Below are positions 61,995 to 64,000 of a stretch of 64,000 nucleotides of DNA, piece by piece. A program made the translations under genes and the position numbers. The stretch is from positions 248,001-312,000 of the forward strand of contig NZ_FPBH01000004.1 in assembly GCF_900116445.1 (NCBI RefSeq). Direction: 5' to 3'. Positions within the stretch are counted from its first letter, which is position 1, and every line of letters starts with the position of its first letter. Below the pieces are notes generated by a model. The model was not told where the DNA came from, searched no databases, and saw only the letters and a program-made list of their open reading frames with translations. This DNA comes from Paraburkholderia aspalathi (GTDB lineage Bacteria > Pseudomonadota > Gammaproteobacteria > Burkholderiales > Burkholderiaceae).

Positions 61995-62881
61995 GACAGA
62001 TGGCTACGATATTGAATTACTCTACGCTGTCCTGGCGTCGGGTAACGCAGGGGTTTTCTCCATCGCTGTTCATTGCGTTTCTGTGGATTGCGGCCATGGG
62101 TGTAATCGCACTTTTGGCAAACCACCTCACCCCGTTTGACATAGCGGCAATGGACCTGCGTGAACGCCTGCGCCCTCCCGCTTTCCTTGCTGGAGGAGAT
62201 TGGATACATCCCCTTGGAACTGACCAGCTCGGCCGAGATACGTTTTCGCGTCTGCTCTCCTCGATCCGCACGAGCATGACGATTGGGCTGATTTCTACAT
62301 TCATCGCAGCGGCGATCGGGGTCGGACTCGGTTTCCTTGCAGCCCACGGCAGAGGTCGTGTCGAACAAATCATCCTGATGCTGATCGACGCTCAGGCGGC
62401 AATTCCATTCATGATCGTCGCGCTCGCCGTCCTGGCTTTTTTTGGTAACAATCTCGTCCTGTTTACCGTGCTACTGGGCTTCTATGGATGGGAGCGCATT
62501 GCCCGGCTTTCCCGTGGGCTCGCAATGTCAGCATCAGAGCAGGGCTATACGATTGCGGTACGGGATATCGGTGCTTCACCTGTGCGCCTGTATGCACTGC
62601 ACATCCTGCCCAATGTAGGCTCCAGCTTGATCGTTGCAATGACGCTCAATCTGCCCGAAGTCATCTTGCTCGAAACAAGCCTGTCATTCCTTGGACTGGG
62701 TGTGCAGCCACCGCTATCGAGTCTTGGCAACATGGTCGGAAGTGCGCGTGCTTATATGGAAGGGGCACCTTGGCTAGTTTTCATCCCAAGCGCAGTCATC
62801 ATGTTAACTGCGCTATCGGTCTCCATCATCGGAGATTGGCTCCGGGATCGGGCTGACCCCATGAGCGACAGTGCTCGATAA
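61991..62881 (+). CDS. Dpp/Opp-type permease (DppC-like)
   Basis: In this 296-aa protein, HPLGTDQLGRDTFSRLLSSI is the classic DppC signature. The EAA loop appears as VRDIGASPVRLYALHILPNV, and LLETSLSFLGLGVQPPLSSL follows. It is the last gene of the transporter operon. The 291 bases after it (62882-63172) contain no supported gene and must hold the promoter of the next one. Confidence 0.9.
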   Translation: MRQMATILNYSTLSWRRVTQGFSPSLFIAFLWIAAMGVIALLANHLTPFDIAAMDLRERLRPPAFLAGGDWIHPLGTDQLGRDTFSRLLSSIRTSMTIGLISTFIAAAIGVGLGFLAAHGRGRVEQIILMLIDAQAAIPFMIVALAVLAFFGNNLVLFTVLLGFYGWERIARLSRGLAMSASEQGYTIAVRDIGASPVRLYALHILPNVGSSLIVAMTLNLPEVILLETSLSFLGLGVQPPLSSLGNMVGSARAYMEGAPWLVFIPSAVIMLTALSVSIIGDWLRDRADPMSDSAR

Positions 62882-63172
62882 GGGTCACCCACGCGATGCC
62901 CAGAAAATACATCTAGCGCGCTCCCCGATCTGTAGACGATCGCGGGTTGATGTTGGGATGCGTATCGATAGCAACGATGAAAAAACATGATCGACTTTCT
63001 TTGCCAAACCTCTTAAGACTGTCGGCGCCGAACATTCAGTTTCGTCGACATCCAGCCGGTCAGCGTCGGAACTAGTGCTCAATAAAAAGTGTCGCTTTAT
63101 AAATTTTAATTGAAACAACTCACAAGGTAGTGGCTTTTTTGTCGAGGCCGCCTCAAGGAATAGGCTTGAACT

Positions 63173-64000
63173 ATGTCAAAGATCCCCGACGAGACCGAAA
63201 CGATCAAAAGCGTTGATACTCCGTACGATTCGTTAAAAGCCACTGAGCAATCGAGCGCAAGCGCTGGACGGACCGTGACGCGCACTGAAGCTTGTTCCGA
63301 GCTGAATGCGGGCGTCCAAGAATCTCAAAATCCTCAAAGCGCTCATGACTCGAGCGCAACCGGAAAGAAGCGCGACTCTGTGAATCCTCTGAAGGCCGTT
63401 GCAACTGAGCACGCTAACTACTCCTCCGAATCAATCATCACGATGAGAAAACAGGATGTCGTTGCACGCAACGACATGCTGAGGCTTTTGCACGACCGCA
63501 GGCCGGGCTTTTCCCTCGAGCAGCCCTTCTACACCGATCCAGAGTTTTTCAAGCTGGACATGGAACTGATCTGGTATCGCGACTGGCTTTTTATTGGCCA
63601 CGATTGCGAATTGCCGAAGCCTGGCAGCTTCATCACAGTTCAAGTTGGCGCGTATCCAGTTGTCCTGGTGCGCGACCAGCAAGGCAACATCAACGCCTTT
63701 CACAATTCGTGTCGCCATCGCGGTAGCCGCATTTGCAAGACAGACAAAGGCACGGCGGCAAAGCTTGTCTGCCCGTACCACCAATGGACCTACGAGCTGG
63801 ACGGACGCATGCTCTTCGCCCGAAATATGGCCGACGGATTCGATAAAAGCCAGTTCGGCCTGAAGCCTGTCGCTTGCGAAAGCGTTGGCGGATACATTTT
63901 CATCTGCCTCGCAAAGGAGCCGGCTGATTTCGCGCCGATGCGGGCGATGATCGAGCCCTACCTGCTGCCGCACCGGCTCAGCGACGCAAAGGTCGCCTTC
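63173..64000 (+). CDS. GbcA-like Rieske oxygenase with an N-terminal extension, 3' end outside the window
   Basis: The frame is open from ATG 63173 to the window edge (276 codons). Residues 1-90 are a Ser/Thr/Glu/Lys-rich, probably disordered leader starting MSKIPDETETIKSVDTPYDS. The conserved enzyme begins near MRKQDVVARND (ATG 63443), then FSLEQPFYTDPEFFKLDMEL, very like GbcA. Rieske ligands are in CRHRGS and CPYHQWTYELDG. Neither start has a strong ribosome site: a loose AAGGAAT precedes 63173 and nothing precedes 63443. Glycine betaine or a related onium compound is the likely substrate. Confidence 0.82.
   Translation, partial: MSKIPDETETIKSVDTPYDSLKATEQSSASAGRTVTRTEACSELNAGVQESQNPQSAHDSSATGKKRDSVNPLKAVATEHANYSSESIITMRKQDVVARNDMLRLLHDRRPGFSLEQPFYTDPEFFKLDMELIWYRDWLFIGHDCELPKPGSFITVQVGAYPVVLVRDQQGNINAFHNSCRHRGSRICKTDKGTAAKLVCPYHQWTYELDGRMLFARNMADGFDKSQFGLKPVACESVGGYIFICLAKEPADFAPMRAMIEPYLLPHRLSDAKVAF

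Noticed and set aside
1..64000. CRISPR arrays, tRNA or rRNA genes
   Set aside because: No regularly spaced repeats, cloverleaf-like sequences or rRNA stretches were noticed on either strand. A tRNAscan or CRISPR search would be the decisive test.

Overview
The window is high-GC DNA whose proteins look like those of a soil or plant-associated Burkholderiaceae (Paraburkholderia/Caballeronia type). Evidence includes the trimeric porin family, IS2- and IS5-like elements, GcvA-like LysR regulators, a betaine demethylase cluster and a C-P lyase operon. I found no rRNA, tRNA or CRISPR array. Assignments rest on reading motifs by eye; no database search was run.

Region 1 (1-7.8 kb) is an accessory patchwork. 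It holds a run of small minus-strand orphan genes, an AbiE-type nucleotidyltransferase toxin-antitoxin pair, an HNH nuclease domain protein, remnants of DUF1778 and HicB antitoxins, a two-gene SLATT-like membrane protein unit and an IS5-family transposase scrap.

Region 2 (7.8-19.5 kb) is a zinc-limitation locus. Two Fur-family genes flank two arms. The plus arm has a 74-aa protein and a HisI (PRA-CH) paralogue. The minus operon has DUF1826, two COG0523 GTPases, CysS, a gamma-carbonic anhydrase, a QueD/PTPS-like protein and a dihydroorotase paralogue. A TonB receptor follows. I find four 8-3-8 dyads matching the known Zur-box architecture, one before each transcription unit. The HisI copy has lost one zinc-ligand Cys, and the dihydroorotase has Gln in place of the first His of its HxH motif.

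Region 3 (19.4-21.6 kb) is an IS2-like (IS3 family) element. An ORF-less group II intron lies inside it, directly after the orfA start codon. The IS ends cut the 3' end of the second zur gene on one side and the formaldehyde dehydrogenase gene fdhA on the other. No target duplication is visible, so this looks like a rearrangement joint.

Region 4 (21.6-39.2 kb, all minus strand) is an onium-compound catabolism island. It has a homologue of the DMSP lyase DddP with every catalytic residue in register, a Rieske demethylase and its reductase, an FAD amine/amino-acid oxidase, a DapA-family lyase/deaminase, an aldehyde dehydrogenase, a ProC-like reductase, GlyA, a ProXWV-type transporter and four regulatory or cupin genes. 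The set fits uptake, demethylation and breakdown of betaines, possibly (hydroxy)proline betaine and DMSP.

Region 5 (39.2-42.6 kb) is a gene-poor joint with strong hairpins, an AlpA-like regulator, and a SET-domain gene and an IS5-family element truncated against each other.

Region 6 (42.7-62.9 kb) is a phosphonate island. It holds phnGHIJKLM, a DUF1045 gene and phnN, a porin, a DeoR-family regulator, a formylglycine-type phosphonate monoester hydrolase/sulfatase, a SemiSWEET, a TauD-family dioxygenase and a complete Dpp/Opp-type ABC transporter, but no phnCDE or phnF. A repeated CGAACAT-centred motif occurs before both phnG and the DeoR gene, suggesting one regulon. The window ends inside a second GbcA-like Rieske oxygenase with a 90-residue N-terminal extension.
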